NCBI GenBank assembly: GCA_963921195.1
Contig: OY992537.1
Location: 58,986,313-59,050,312, forward strand
Reading direction: 5' to 3'
DNA from: Pegoplata infirma
Taxonomy: Eukaryota; Arthropoda; Insecta; Diptera; Anthomyiidae
DNA length: 64,000 nucleotides
Positions 11,399-21,431 of the stretch are shown here, one piece after another. The notes below the pieces were generated by a model that was not told where the DNA came from, ran no database searches, and saw only the letters and a program-made list of their open reading frames with translations. The position numbers and the translations under genes are program-made. Within the stretch, counting starts at the first letter, position 1, and each line of letters starts with the position of its first letter.

Positions 11399-12911
11399 AA
11401 ATATTAGAAAAATTGTCAAATTTGTGTCGAGTTCAATTGCTTAAATATTTATCAAATTATAACGGAATGCACCACAATCTCAAAAATTCACATTCTTGTA
11501 CACTTTTGTGGGCTATCGATTAAAAGTTTTTATTTTGGAAAATGTTCAGAAACTATTCTGAAATTTTTCATTTTTTAAAAAAGTCAATTTATCAAAAATC
11601 CGGCCACAGTTTTTATTTTTTTTTTTTAAGTTTAGAAGTTTGTTTATTCATACAAAAAAATTAGAAGGTAATTTTTCGTATTTTTCGAGATAATTGAAAT
11701 TTTTGAAGTTTAGATGTTTTTCGAACCGCACAAAAAAATTATAGAGGGCATCTTTTTCGAAAAAATCGACTTGAATATTGGATTTCATAAAAATTCTGTA
11801 CTTCTCTTGTATGTTATTGCGACAACATGGCGTATGAGTAACAAATATCGTTGGTTTCGCCAATATTTGTCACTCATACGCGGTGTTGTCGCAATAAAAT
11901 GCAAGAGAAGTACAGAACTTTTATGAAATCCAATATTCAAGTCGATTTTTTCGAAAAAGATGCCCTCTATAATTTTTTTGTGCGGTTCGAAAAGCATCTA
12001 AATTTCAAAAAAAATGTGGAAGAATTTTTGATAAATTTACTTTCTTATAAAATGAAAAATTTCTGAACGAGTTTTGAAAATCTTTCAAAATAAAAAGTTT
12101 TAATGGATAACCCATAAAAAAATATGCTAGAATGCAATTCTTTTTTATTCGGTTTTTTATTCGGGTCAAGGGTCAAATTTTGAAATATAAAAAATAACGT
12201 CACTTTAATTTTTTTACCAACAACCTACGACAATATTAAAAATTAATTATTGTTGTGTTATTTTTACCAACAAATAAAAAAATACCTACAAAAACATTAA
12301 AAATTAATGATTACGTAGGTTATTTTTCTAAAGAATAGTGATGGGATTCTACCCATAGTGATGGTATTTACCCGATGCATGAGTAAATACCCGGTAAATA
12401 AAAGATAAATATCATTTTGAGAATTTATTTGGGTAAAAAAATTGTACTTTTTTCCTAAAAAGTATCATTTAAGAAAATATAGTACATTTTTTAGAAAAAG
12501 GTACTTTTTTGAAAATGTGTACGTTTTAGAAAAAAATATTTTTTAGACAAAAAAGTATTTTTTTAGGAAAAAAGTACTTGTTTGGGAAAAAAGTACTTGT
12601 TTGGGGAAAAAGTATTTTTTTAAGTATTAAAGTATTTTTTTAGAAAAGTGCTGTTTTTGAAAAAAACTATTTTTTAGGAAGAAAGTACTTATTTTAGACA
12701 AAAGTACTATTTTTATAAAAAAGTAATTTTTTTAGACAAAATTACTTTTTTTTAGAAAAAAGTACTTTTTTTAGAAAAAAATATTTTTTTTAGAATAAAG
12801 TACTTTTTTACTGAAAAAGTACCGTTTTTTACAGAAAAGTACTTTTTTCTAAAAAAGTAGTAAGATATTTACTTTTTTAAAAAAGTACTTTTTTAAAATA
12901 ATTCCTTTTAA

Positions 12912-13357
12912 TACTATGTTTAGACCAAACAAAAACTAACTTGTTTTTGGTAAAAAAGCATTTTGAAAAACCAAACTGTTTACACCGAATAAAAAGAGTT
13001 TTTGTTGTCAAATCAAATTAACTTTTTTCTAAATTCACTAAAAAACACAAAATTACAATAGTCACACGTTATTAAAAAAATAATTAAATTACACATTTAT
13101 TTACTTTTTTAAAAGATTTGAATATTAATTTCACAAAAAATCAAATATTTTTATTTTGACATTCGTTTTTACCAAAAGAAAATTGAAAAAAAAAACATTC
13201 ACACTGAATTAATAATAGCATAGACCACAACCTTAATTCTAGTTATTGTCCAGTTTTAGTTGGCAATTCAGTTTTTAAATTATAAATACATGTAGTTTTT
13301 GCCAAAAACCAAAATAATATTCAAAAACAAGTTGTTTTCGTTGGTGTAAATACCGTA
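12912..13357. mobile_element. TWA-flanked small DNA transposon (copy 1)
   Basis: Starts TACTATGTTTAGACCAAAC; the other end, reversed, is TACGGTATTTACACCAAC. Flanked by TAA at 12909-12911 and 13358-13360. A full-length reverse-oriented relative lies at 39138-39578, flanked by TTA. A 3-bp TWA duplication is typical of PIF/Harbinger, but the ends do not match a family I know. It is non-coding. Confidence 0.7.
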
Positions 13358-13385
13358 TAAGAAAATGTACCATTTATGCTAAATA

Positions 13386-13598
13386 CCCGGCTAAAAATAA
13401 TGTATACAAGCTCATGTACGATCATATATGATTATTTATGTTAAGGATGGGCCAATATATGATCGCATATTATCATAAGTTTTACCATATATGGTCATAT
13501 GATGATCATATGTTCATATGATCATATATGTTTTCGAATTAATGATGTATGGTCAGATGTGTTCATATATGCTCATATTCAATTCATTTTTAGCCGGG
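13386..13598. mobile_element. 213-bp TA-flanked MITE rich in CATATGATCATATATG
   Basis: CCCGGCTAAAAATAATG at the left is mirrored by CATTTTTAGCCGGG at the right, with TA at 13384-13385 and 13599-13600. The interior is a small array of palindromic words (ATATGATCATAT). It sits within the degenerate AGTACT array. Confidence 0.7.
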
Positions 13599-13784
13599 TA
13601 AGTACTTTTTTCTGAAAAGGTACGTTTTTGTCTTAAAGGTTATATAATACTTTTCTAAAATAGTACTACTTTACCAAAAAAGTGCTACTTTTTCTAAAAA
13701 AAACACTTTCTTTTTTAAAAAAGTACTTTTTTCTATTGTTCCTAAAAAAGCACTATTTTTTCTAAAAAAACTTACTATTCATAC

Positions 13785-14470
13785 CCTACATCACACTGTG
13801 GTACAGTGGGTGCTAGACCCACTTTTAAGTATACCGATCTACTCAGAATCACTTTTTGAGTCGATTTAGCGATGTCCGTCCGTCCGTCTGTCTGTATGTC
13901 CATGTAAACGTTGTTAACACGATACAGGTCGCAATTTTTAATCTCTTGACTTGAAATTTTAAACTTAAGCCTCTTTTTTGGCCCAAGGACGAAGTCTATT
14001 GAAAGTAGAAAAAATCGATTCATATTTAGACCTAGCCCCAAACAAAGGTCCACTTAGTTTTGGCTCAAATGACTCTAATAACCGCACTATAATAGGTATC
14101 TTTTTGAAATTTGGCAGGTTATCATGTTTTATCTAAACAAATCGCCATTCCCAATTTTAAAGAAATCGGACCGGTTCTTTATTTAAATCTCTCAAATTTC
14201 ATGAAAATAGAAAATATTTATTTTAAATTCTGTTTGTGTATGTTAAATGCAAACATTAAAAACCTTATCAAATCTGACTATCATTGGACAATTTTTGGAC
14301 TTAGGCCCGCCCAATGTGAAAATTTTGCCCAATATTCAGCTAAAGCGGTTTATTGTAACAGAAAGAAGCCTATTTCAATTAAATTTGATTTGTAAGTGTT
14401 TTTTACACTTGTTAAAGATTTGACAAAATATAGATCTAATCAGTCCATGTTTGAACTTGGTACCTATTTT
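13785..14470 (+). mobile_element. HINE subfamily C, 3' end lost
   Basis: The 5' block CATACCCTACATCACACTG, GAGTCGATTTAGCGATGTCC and (GTCC)n at about 13875 match a second subfamily-C copy at 27938. The internal part matches 33230-33300 (GACAAAATATAGATCTAATC). The normal 3' end is replaced at about 14470 by a tRNA-like SINE. Translations across it (13775-14053 and 14111-14395) have no domain. Confidence 0.7.
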
Positions 14471-14640
14471 CCTAGCCAACGAGTCTGGGGGTCGTGGGTT
14501 CGATTCCCACCAGCATCCTTGGTTTTATTCGCTACAACGAGACGACGACGGTCATTGCTACCAGTTCTGGGTTAGGTTGAATTTATTAAAAATGAGTTGT
14601 AAATAAATGGAGAGAATAAATAAAAATAATTGATCATCAT
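14471..14640 (+). mobile_element. tRNA-derived SINE fragment (copy 1)
   Basis: A perfect T-arm, GTGGG-TTCGATT-CCCAC, lies at 14494-14510 and includes a pol III B box (GGTTCGATTCC). It is preceded by GAGTCTGGGGGTC, like the 3' side of an anticodon arm. No A box sits at the proper distance, so the tRNA head is 5'-truncated. The tail continues through CGCTACAACGAGACGACGAC to an AT-rich end (AAATAAATGGAGAG). A second copy lies at 43565-45175. Confidence 0.7.
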
Positions 14641-14760
14641 ACTATTTTTTTCTAAAAAAGTAGTATTTTTTTCCAAAAAAGTACTATTTTTCTAAAAAAA
14701 GTATAATTTCTTAAAAAAAAAGTACTTTTATTTATGAAAAAGTAATTTATTTTTACAACA

Positions 14761-14942
14761 GTGGGGGTCGGTCTCACTTGTGACCCCTCTGGTACTACCT
14801 GTGAACAAATTGGGGAAAAAGTAACATTTATTCTAAAAAAAGTACTATTACTTATTAAAAATTATTTTATTTTTACAACAGTGGGGATCGATCTCACTAG
14901 TGACCCCTCTGATACTAACTGTTGTGAACAAATTGGGAAAAT
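14761..14942. repeat. Two tandem units related to the 22-24-kb foldback
   Basis: Two roughly 120-bp units share GTGGG(G)TCGGTCTCACT, GTGACCCCTCTG and GTGAACAAATTGGG. The same words (GGGGGTCGGTCTCACTAATG, GACCCCTCTCGG, AACAAATTGGGAAAATC) occur in the arms of the palindrome at 22088-24020. They are fragments of that family inside the AGTACT array. Confidence 0.6.
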
Positions 14943-15223
14943 CTAAGAAAAAAAAATTCATATAGTTATTGACTTAAGTTCTAAAATTCCAACTGCTCTG
15001 TAAGCATTTTTATTGATAAAATTTAGTGTAAAAATCATTAAATTTTGCTGCGAAAAGTTTTTGTTTACCAAATTTTCTACAACATTGTTATTACTTATTA
15101 GGTATTTACCAATTTGTATCCAATATACCTATTTTACCGGGTATTTTCCATTTGGGTATTTACCCTTTGCCCATCTCTAAAAAAAAATACTAATAATTTC
15201 TCTTTAAAAAATTACAACAATTT

Positions 15224-15912
15224 AAACAAGAGTTTTAAATTCGGCTGTGCCGAATCTATTATACCCTTCAACATGTAAAAAAATTAAAAAAAAAAATTTG
15301 ACAGGGGCGTTGTTTTAAGGGGGGGGGGCAAGGTAGGGGGAGGAATCGGTGAGCTGGGGTAACTCTTGGCCCTCACGCTATATGTTCATTTTTGTCTGCT
15401 TTGTGCACTTAAATATTGTAGTTTTATAATTATTTAAATTATTTTTTTATCCACGCCCTTAAAAGAGGGGCGGGGCAAAAAAAGCAAAATTTTTTAATCC
15501 CCAGTGTCCAATCGCAGGACTTTAAACTTTTACGAACATAAAAATGTCTCTTTTGGTTCACAAAAATACAAAAAAACGTCAAAAAAAAATAGCATTTCTA
15601 AGAGGTTGGTTTAGTTCTTCAAGGGGAAACTTTTTTCCCCCTGGTCTGATTTGGCCCATTTCCGAACTTAACCTGCCTAGGACCATAAGACATATTTATG
15701 CCAAATTTTAGGAGTCTAGCTCTTTTATTTTGGACTGCATCGTGTTAACTACAGACGGACGGACGGACAGACGGACATCGCTAGAATGTCTTAGAATCGA
15801 TCACTGATCAATAATATATATACTTTATGGGGTCCCCGACCGATATTTCGATGCGTTACACACGGAATGACAAAGTGAGTATACCCCCATACTGTAGTTG
15901 GAGGGTATAAAA
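15224..15912 (-). mobile_element. HINE subfamily A (complete, minus strand)
   Basis: On the minus strand: TTTATACCCTCCAACTACAG (15912 downwards), GGGGTATACTCACTTTGTC, CCCATAAAGTATATATATT, (GTCC)n at about 15757-15775, and the 3' hairpin TTCGGCACAGCCGAA (15256-15242). It has no coding capacity. It lies just outside the composite ending at 15179. Confidence 0.85.
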
Positions 15913-16978
15913 AAATAACGTACACAAATCATTAAAAATTAAAAAAGAATCACTTAAATTTACTTACAGAACAAAAATAAATGACTTTTAAAATTAAATG
16001 ATAATGAAATTCTTTAATTTCTATGTTGTTATTTTTGAAACATAGAACAGAAATAGTCATTTAAAAAAACTGAACATTAAACAAATGGTTTTCTTTAAAA
16101 AACAAAAAAACGCAAATCTTTTTAAATAAACTGCAAACAGTTAATGACAATTTTTCGAGTGTACTTACAATGTATTTTAAATTTCGTTTAAATCTGTTTA
16201 CCATGAATTGGCGTCTTATTCGAAAACACGCCCGAAAAACAATAAAATGCTATTCCTGCCCCATAGTTGAAACTGAACCACCGCGTTAAAACCAAACCTA
16301 AAGCAAATACAACACTATATGTGGCTATTGTTTATTGTTGGTTGCTGTTTGTTTGTGTGTGTATGTATGTGTGTGTCTGTGTGTGTGTGTAGATAAACGA
16401 ATAAATGAATGAATGATTTTAGGTAAAGAGGACTTAATTAGAGAAAAAGATACGACTTCAACACTAATGAGTCGGGAGCCATCATTATAGTATTAAAGGC
16501 AATGAGTACGGGTACTTTGGTTTATGTTTGTTGTAGTTTAAGAAGCAGAGGTTAAAGTTTAAACAAAAGCTAATGGAATTATTATTATACATCATATTTT
16601 TAAGGCTAAAAGCAAAACACACACACAAAAAAAACTATAGAATTAACTATTTATTGTTTTTATCTTAACTCTTTCAGAAAATATATAAGTTAAAAGTTTT
16701 TTGGAGGCTGCATTTACTACATAAAGAGGCATTGTTTTATTTTAGGTGAAAAATAACAACTTTTGTTAAAAAAACTATAATTATCATGATTAGTAACAAT
16801 TGGGGAAGGAATACGGTGCAAAATATTTAATTAACATTTCCTGGTACCTTTAGAAATTCACGATTGTTTGAATTCACTGATTAAAAGATTTTTTGATCGC
16901 TAGAAATCAGTGAACCCCTGATATTGCATTGTATTTTAAATGTACCGAAGAACTTCGGACCTATTGATCTACGTCTAT
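15913..16978. other. Single-copy-like DNA with GT microsatellite
   Basis: No gene. There is a (GT)n/GTAT tract at about 16345-16393. From about 16856 a roughly 125-bp block (ATTCACTGATTAAAAG to AACTTGAAAATA) is repeated after the LINE at 18577-18695, so a tandem duplication pre-dated the LINE. Confidence 0.5.
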
Positions 16979-16991
16979 GAACTTGAAAATA

Positions 16992-18515
16992 GGTTAGGTT
17001 AGGTTAGGTTAGGTTGTACGTGGCTGCTGACGTTTTACGTCAACACACGTAGACTCTGAGGTCCATTGTGATACCACGGGATCGTAATAGGTTTCCCTAC
17101 TAGTCCCTGTCGTTAAACCAGTTTGAGCTTCTTATGAAACTCCTTAGATGTTGAATTTTGACATCCGACAAATCAGAAAGATCGTACAGCTCCCTAGATC
17201 CCAGTGAAGCAAGTCGCTGACCAGAAAGTGCCGGGCAATGGCAAATAAAGTGTTCGATAGTTTCCAACTCCTCTTCATCCATGTAACTTCGGCAAAAGTC
17301 ATTCGACGGCACATTTAACCGCTCTGCGTGCTTCCCTATAAGACAGTGTCCGGTAATTATAGAAACCACCGTCGAAATCTCTCCTCTTGGAAGCGATATC
17401 AGCTCACTTGTGCGCCCCTGATTAAGAGAAGGCCAAATCAGTCGTGTTGTCTCACACGTCCATCCATTTGCCCATCTTTGATTAGTCTCCGTCTCAGAAC
17501 AAAGCCGTAGGTTTTGCTTGCAAGTTTCTAGAGGCATACCAACACATTCCAATTCTGTTGGAACCTGTAAGGTAGTTCCTAGTCTTGCAAGCTCATCGGC
17601 TTTGCAATTCCCTGGAATGTCTCTGTGCCCTGAGACCCATATGAGTCGTATGCTAAACTGCTTGGCCATCTCATTTAAAGACGTGCGGCAGTTAAGGGCA
17701 GATCTTGTTTTCAGAAACATTGAATCCAGGGACTTGACCGCGGCTTGACTGTCAGTATAGATGTTGACTGCGGTTGTAGACAAGACATTGCAGCTCAACC
17801 AGTCAGCCACTTCCTTTATTGCCAGCATCTCTGCCTGGTAAACACTGCAATGATCTGGCAATCTACGAGCCAGGCTCAATCCAAGCTCTTCCGAATAGAC
17901 CCCAAAGCCCACTTGTTCGTGCAGCCTCGATCCATCTGTGTAAAAATTTATGGTAGCTCCACTTCCCGGAGTATCCCCCATCCAAGACTCCCTGGATGGT
18001 ATCATAGTGGTAAAGTGGCGCTCAAAGAGGCTCAAAGAGGGAGCACAATCCACATTTTGTGGTATTGTTATCTTTTTCAAGATCGCGCTATGGCCACAAT
18101 CGCTGCTCCTCCATTGCAGCGTGCTATTAAGTCGAATTGCCGACGCAGCTGCATACTGCCTACCCAATATGTCCAAGGGTATCAGGTGAAGGAGGATTTC
18201 TAATGCAGCCGTAGGTGTAGTACGAAGAGCACCAGTGATGCACATTGATGTCATTCTCTGTACCTTCGTGATAACGACACAGTTCGCTTTTGTTTCTAAA
18301 GCAGGCCACCAGACAATGATTCCATACAGCAAAATTGGACGCACCACTGCTGTATAGATACAATGAACGACTTGAGGGCTAAAACCCCATCGTTTTCCAA
18401 TGGCCCTTTTACAGGAATACAAAGCAATCGTTGCTTTTCTCACCCGTTCCTCAATATTACGCCTGAAATTCAGCTTCCTATCTAGAAATACTCCAAGATA
18501 CTTGGCTCCATCTGA
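16992..18515 (-). mobile_element. LINE, LOA-like, 5'-truncated, with 13-bp TSD
   Basis: GAACTTGAAAATA occurs at 16979-16991 and 18516-18528, directly bounding the insert. On the minus strand the 3' end is a UTR with a TGACGT-AAA-ACGTCA hairpin (17028-17042) and five CCTAA-type repeats (16992-17015). The 1524-bp insert keeps the end of RT, RNase H and the C-terminal tail. At least six further pieces of the same family lie in the window (20.7-25.0, 26.3-27.9, 49.0-51.4, 51.5-54.6 and 61.7 kb). Confidence 0.92.
17100..18515 (-). pseudogene. LINE pol fragment: RT C-terminus, RNase H, Cys/His tail
   Basis: The open frame continues to a start codon at 18536, but the first seven residues (MELIFKF) are encoded by the TSD, outside the LINE. 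RT thumb motifs come first (AKYLGVFLDRKLNF, then IRPILLYG-like VRPILLYGIIVWW around residues 65-77). RNase H follows with Asp in FYTDGS (201), Glu in YQAEML (236), Asp in IYTDSQ (262), His in SGH (304) and Asp in CKADEL (314), so all catalytic positions are kept. The tail has FCRSYMDEEELETIEHF and CHCPAL. The second Cys of the first pair is Tyr here, whereas the sister copy at 26450-26701 has CRSC. The RNase H plus this tail fits the LOA clade. It is not functional: the endonuclease and RT catalytic region are absent. Confidence 0.88.
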
Positions 18516-18528
18516 GAACTTGAAAATA

Positions 18529-19199
18529 AGTTCCAAAGGTTTTTATATTCATTAGTCTTAATCTGTCTTGTTAAATTCACTGATTGAAAGATTTTGTAAT
18601 CGTTCGAAATCGTTCGGTAATGGAGTTTTTTAAATTGTAGCGAAGGACTTCGGATTTATTGATCTACTTCTAAGTATGTGCTTGAAAATAAGTTTCAAAA
18701 TTTTTTATAAAAACGAGTCTACATCTATATTATAGAAAACAACGGACCTCTAATTTTACGTCTACATTTTTGATAACAGTTCCTAAAGGAAATTCGACCC
18801 ATTAGGCTCATGTCTACAGTGTTGGAAAGGGGTCCCAATGGACATCTAAAACATTAAATCGTCAAATTGGAATTTAAGCTGCTATCTCCAAGTTGTTGAG
18901 AAGCATTGTTAATTGCCATCTTGTGATATTCGTAGGGAGAATCCCAGCGACCCCAGGATAAGCCAAATGAACAGTCGGCAATAATTTAGAAAAGTTAAAA
19001 TTAAGTGTCCACAAACACTACTCCATATTTTCTTCTCCTCATAACCTATTTTCCAAATACTAACACAATGCATTTCACTAGTAGGGGGCATCCCCTGAGT
19101 GTTGGCTCAAAGTAAAAAAAAAGAGAAAACCAAGTGGCAGGAACATTAAAAATAATGTAACCTTAGCTCCGCAGCCAGTCTGATCTCTATTGAACCCTA
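18529..19199. other. Non-coding stretch
   Basis: Begins with the second half of the pre-LINE tandem duplication (to about 18700). The rest shows no recognised repeat. Nothing supports a gene. Confidence 0.45.
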
Positions 19200-19517
19200 C
19201 TAAGAAGGATCGCGGTCTTACGATATCATTTGCTGACATGACAATACGATATCGGACCCTAAGAGGTGCGCGATTTTTTTAGCTGGCAGTTTATTGAGCA
19301 CCCCAATAGAGACAGGGTGAAACGAAGTGTCGGGAGCAAAGTGCACGGCCTTTGAGTTACTGACGCACCCATAACTTTTACGTCAAGCGAGGTAACACAG
19401 GTCATCATAAACGCCAAACCATTAAAGGCAATTGGTCCAGACGAAATATCGATGTTGATGCTTAAGCATCTCGATTTTCCGGAAGAAGATTACTTGACAA
19501 ATGTCCTCAAGTTATAG
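19200..19517 (+). pseudogene. Non-LTR RT fragment, Jockey-like
   Basis: The frame 19345-19517 reads VTDAPITFTSSEVTQVI then KPLKAIGPDEISMLMLKHL. This is the KA-GPD-I--ML motif at the start of non-LTR reverse transcriptases, preceded by the PITF-S-EV spacer common in Jockey elements. It ends at TAG 19515-19517 and is directly followed by unrelated LINE debris. There is a stop just upstream. It is a decayed fragment. Confidence 0.65.
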
Positions 19518-19559
19518 GTCACACCACCCTTTTCATACCCGAGGTCTTTTAATGTTGAC

Positions 19560-19670
19560 TTCTTATCGCAAGCATCTCTGCCTGATTTCTGCTGGTCTGG
19601 CAATCTTTGTTCCAGAATCAAAAAAAGCTCCCTTGAATAGACTCAAAAGCCCACTTGTTATGTCCAAAAA
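19560..19670 (-). pseudogene. Short LINE RNase H fragment
   Basis: Matches the minus-strand RNase H coding part of the LINE at 16992 (shared GCATCTCTGCCTG, TCTGGCAATCTT, CTCAAAAGCCCACTTGTT) with many differences and an indel. It is a relic fused to the RT fragment upstream. Confidence 0.55.
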
Positions 19671-19679
19671 CTATTTAAG

Positions 19680-20228
19680 TTAAGTATGTCCAAAAACTAT
19701 TTATTTTTTTATTTAGTGTATGGAATTGAAATACAGAGAGAAAACGACGTCCGCTGTTAGGTTGTTGATATCTTAAATTTTTCTGGAAAGGACAGGACTA
19801 AGCAGCTGTACATTATGTGTTGAATTGATTGATATTAAAGCCGCAAAAAAAATTGCATCGTTTGTTAGTCCTCACTTAGTTAGAGATTTCGTAGTTCTAC
19901 GTGGATATGCGTAAGCGGTTCAGGTTACACCACGCTTTACGTCGAAGATCAAATTTAATAATCCGGTCATCTTGATTGAATGTGGGACTGATTCATTTCG
20001 AGTCATTCCACTGCCACTTCCAAAACCTGTCAATGCCAGAATGTTCGTCTTGTAGTTTTTTCGCCATTACTATGGAAGGACTTCTGGATGTAAGACTCGA
20101 TACATAGGGAATATAGAGATCATAACACTGCGTAATGTTTGTGTTTCCCCTAATTTTATTTAGCTCTCGGGGGAGAGCTTGTTTTCTTCTAAGAAGAAGA
20201 AGAATGCAGGTTCGCTAGCATTTGGGAG
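19680..20228. other. Non-coding stretch between LINE relics
   Basis: Nothing recognisable. It may include decayed LINE sequence just downstream of the RT fragment at 20229. Confidence 0.35.
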
Positions 20229-20700
20229 TCATTCAAGAGGTGTGGCCTTTAAGGTCCCAGATATTAATCTCATCATAGGGTTTAGTAGAGTATCAATTTT
20301 CTTGACATAAAACTTTTCAACCAGACTCCGTATTCGACTGTATAGTAAACAAGCGCAAGTTCGCAGACAATTTGCCGGTTTTCTCTCCGCATCTCTGTGC
20401 GTTAGGTGGAAGCAACACACCCCTGTTTTCGTTAAGCTTGTATAAAGCCTCCATTTACTGCAGTATGAAAAGATTTTTGACAAGTCCAATTCCAGCACGG
20501 CCTCGGGTGAGTTAAAATTTGTGTGTTGGTAGTCGGAGGCCATATCCTCAGCATAAATAACCTTCTCGGAGATAGTGGAAGGCAAATCATGGATGAGATG
20601 TTAAATAGAACAGGAGTGAGAACGTGTGAGGATGTGTATGTACCCCGCTTGACACTTGCGATCTAGAACAAGGACTTTGTATAGATTGTAGGGCATCAGT
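20229..20700 (-). pseudogene. Non-LTR RT fragment with degenerate catalytic box
   Basis: On the minus strand, LTPVLFNISSMICLP (about 20610-20650) is followed by VIYAEDMASDYQHTNF, the YADD box here changed to YAED. Next come FSYCSKWRLYTSLTKTGVCCFHL and, after a deletion, KIDTLLNPMMRLISGTLKATP. The order matches RT motifs of non-LTR retrotransposons of a family different from the LOA-like LINEs here. It is broken by a short deletion and lacks N- and C-terminal parts. Confidence 0.75.
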
Positions 20701-21431
20701 CCCAGGGCACATAGACGTTCCAAGACACTGCATCTTTGACGTTTTACGTCAGCATACATAGAATCTGATGTCCGTTGTGATACTACGGGACTGTAATAGG
20801 TTTTCCTACTAGTCCCTGCCGTTAAGCCAATTTAAGCTCCTTATAAAACTCCTAAGATATTGAATTCTGACATCTGACAAATCAGAAAGATCATAAAGTT
20901 CCCTAGTGCCGGCAAATGACAAAAAAAAAGTGTTCGATAGTTTCTAACTCATTCTCATTGATGCAACTTCGACAAAAGTCATTTGATAGCACATTTAACC
21001 GCTCTGTGTGCTTCCCTATAAGACAAAGTCCGGTAATTACAGCAACAACCGCAGAAATGTCTCCTCTTGGAAAGGATATCAGCTCACTTGTGCGCTTCTG
21101 ATTAAGAAAATACCAAATCTGCCGTAAAGTCTCACACGTTCATCAATATGCCCACCTCTGATTAGTATCCTTCGCGAAACAAAGCCGCTGATTTTGCTTG
21201 CAAGTTTCTAGAGGCATACAAACACATTCCAATTCTTTTGGAACCTGTAAGCTAGTTCCCAGTCTTGCAGGCTCATCGGCTTTGCAATTCCCTGGAATGT
21301 CTCTGTGCCCTGGGACACAAATGATTCGTATGTCAAACTGCTTGACCATCTCATTTAAAGATGTGCGGCAGTTAAGAGCAGATCTTTTTTTCAGAAACAT
21401 TGACTTCAGGAACGTGACAGTCAAGCCGGCT

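Larger units (their letters stand above)
10435..12115. mobile_element. Foldback family F, copy 1, interrupted by a LINE
   Basis: The left flank with GGTATGGATAGCCATATATG (about 10555) and the body after 11399 match a second copy at 32097-32935. The palindrome has arms about 11505-11845 and 11850-12115 around a centre near 11848 (GAGTAACAAATATCG and its mirror). Overlapping frames on both strands here are mirror translations of the arms, not genes. Confidence 0.75.
12425..14870. repeat. Degenerate AAAAAGTACTTTTTT array (interrupted)
   Basis: Units of about 20-25 bp centred on the palindrome AAAAGTACTTTT occupy 12425-12900, 13600-13775 and 14641-14870. Insertions fill the gaps. There is no reading frame. 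Confidence 0.8.
12336..15179. mobile_element. Composite with TAGwGATGGG ends (hAT-like), minisatellite body
   Basis: The left end TAGTGATGGGATTCTACCC (12336, partly repeated at 12354) mirrors GGGTATTTACCC...GCCCATCTCTA at 15179. These ends resemble the TAGAGATGGG hAT MITEs at 39691 and 40001, but the flanking 8-mers (CTAAAGAA and AAAAAAAA) do not match well, so the superfamily is tentative. The body is an AAAAAGTACTTTTT array, broken by a TWA element, a TA MITE, a HINE and a SINE. Confidence 0.5.

Noticed and set aside
11648..12066. Four overlapping 70-71-residue frames on both strands
   Set aside because: Mirror translations of the foldback family F palindrome.
16990..17015. Telomeric (TTAGG)n relic
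   Set aside because: It is exactly the tail of a LINE bounded by a TSD, so it is a retrotransposon tail rather than telomeric DNA.
17328..18203. Several plus-strand frames over the main LINE
   Set aside because: They are antisense shadows of the RT/RNase H frame; only the minus strand carries the catalytic motifs.
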